A stretch of DNA of 48,668 nucleotides from Kitasatospora xanthocidica. Lineage in GTDB: Bacteria > Actinomycetota > Actinomycetes > Streptomycetales > Streptomycetaceae. A program made the position numbers and the translations under genes. The notes beneath the pieces were generated by a model. It had not been told where the DNA came from. It worked only from the letters and a program-made list of their open reading frames with translations, and searched no databases. Position 1 is the stretch's first letter; every line of letters starts with the position of its first letter. This document shows positions 48,649 through 48,668 of this stretch, one piece after another. Location: the NCBI RefSeq assembly GCF_014656195.1, contig NZ_BNBY01000004.1, positions 251,106 to 299,773 of the forward strand. Direction: 5' to 3'.

Positions 48649-48668
48649 TCCAGCCCCTCGGAGCGGCC

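Overview
The window is high-GC actinobacterial chromosome, almost certainly Streptomycetaceae (Streptomyces or Kitasatospora). The evidence is strong GC bias at third codon positions, frequent GTG and TTG starts, 4-bp start/stop overlaps, a bifunctional PriA in place of HisA, and an lspA / TraR-DksA-like / T-box / ileS order typical of that family. Most of it reads as conserved core chromosome with some accessory genes. No rRNA, tRNA, CRISPR array, insertion sequence, integrase or replication origin was seen.

Layout. Bases 1-5041 are the accessory part of most interest: a NUDIX hydrolase and an HTH/tetratricopeptide-type regulator on the minus strand, divergent from an HATPase-fold protein, a radical SAM/SPASM enzyme with an apparent one-base frameshift, a 44-residue acidic peptide overlapping the end of the enzyme gene, a strong hairpin, and an APH-fold kinase. 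This looks like a small RiPP (ribosomally made, modified peptide) locus. A tandem-VOC protein follows at 5261-6040. Bases 6121-11937 hold the minus-strand histidine operon hisD-hisC-hisB-(50-aa membrane protein)-hisH-priA-ridA-hisF, nearly all genes overlapping.

Bases 12029-19108 hold a beta-solenoid-like membrane protein, a LON-substrate-binding-domain protein, a YbaK-type deacylase, a small membrane protein, an ABC exporter pair and an NYN-domain protein. Bases 19468-22500 carry asd, dapA and a divergent LysR gene whose start region is duplicated. Bases 22567-26100 encode DnaE. Bases 26280-33868 are mixed: two HEAT-repeat proteins, a DUF3592-like membrane protein, a MOSC protein, an exported amidohydrolase, a second VOC protein, an MFS permease and a HAD hydrolase. 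Bases 34030-35757 hold an orphan natural-product-type carbamoyltransferase.

Then come a dienelactone-hydrolase-like protein, an ABC permease overlapping an unusual exported-hydrolase/ABC-ATPase fusion, and an MscS channel. GNAT, RluD, LspA and a DksA-like protein lead to a T-box leader and ileS, which encodes an IleS2-type enzyme with an altered GXHH signature. At the right edge lies a 16-bp inverted repeat of unknown role.

The main observations for a second look are: the RiPP-like locus with its frameshifted maturase; the hydrolase-ABC fusion; short tandem repeats that repeat the stop-codon region of five separate genes; a DasR-like operator between dapA and asd; a 25-bp duplication that duplicates the LysR start and creates a six-codon upstream frame; and the IleS2 GXHH motif.
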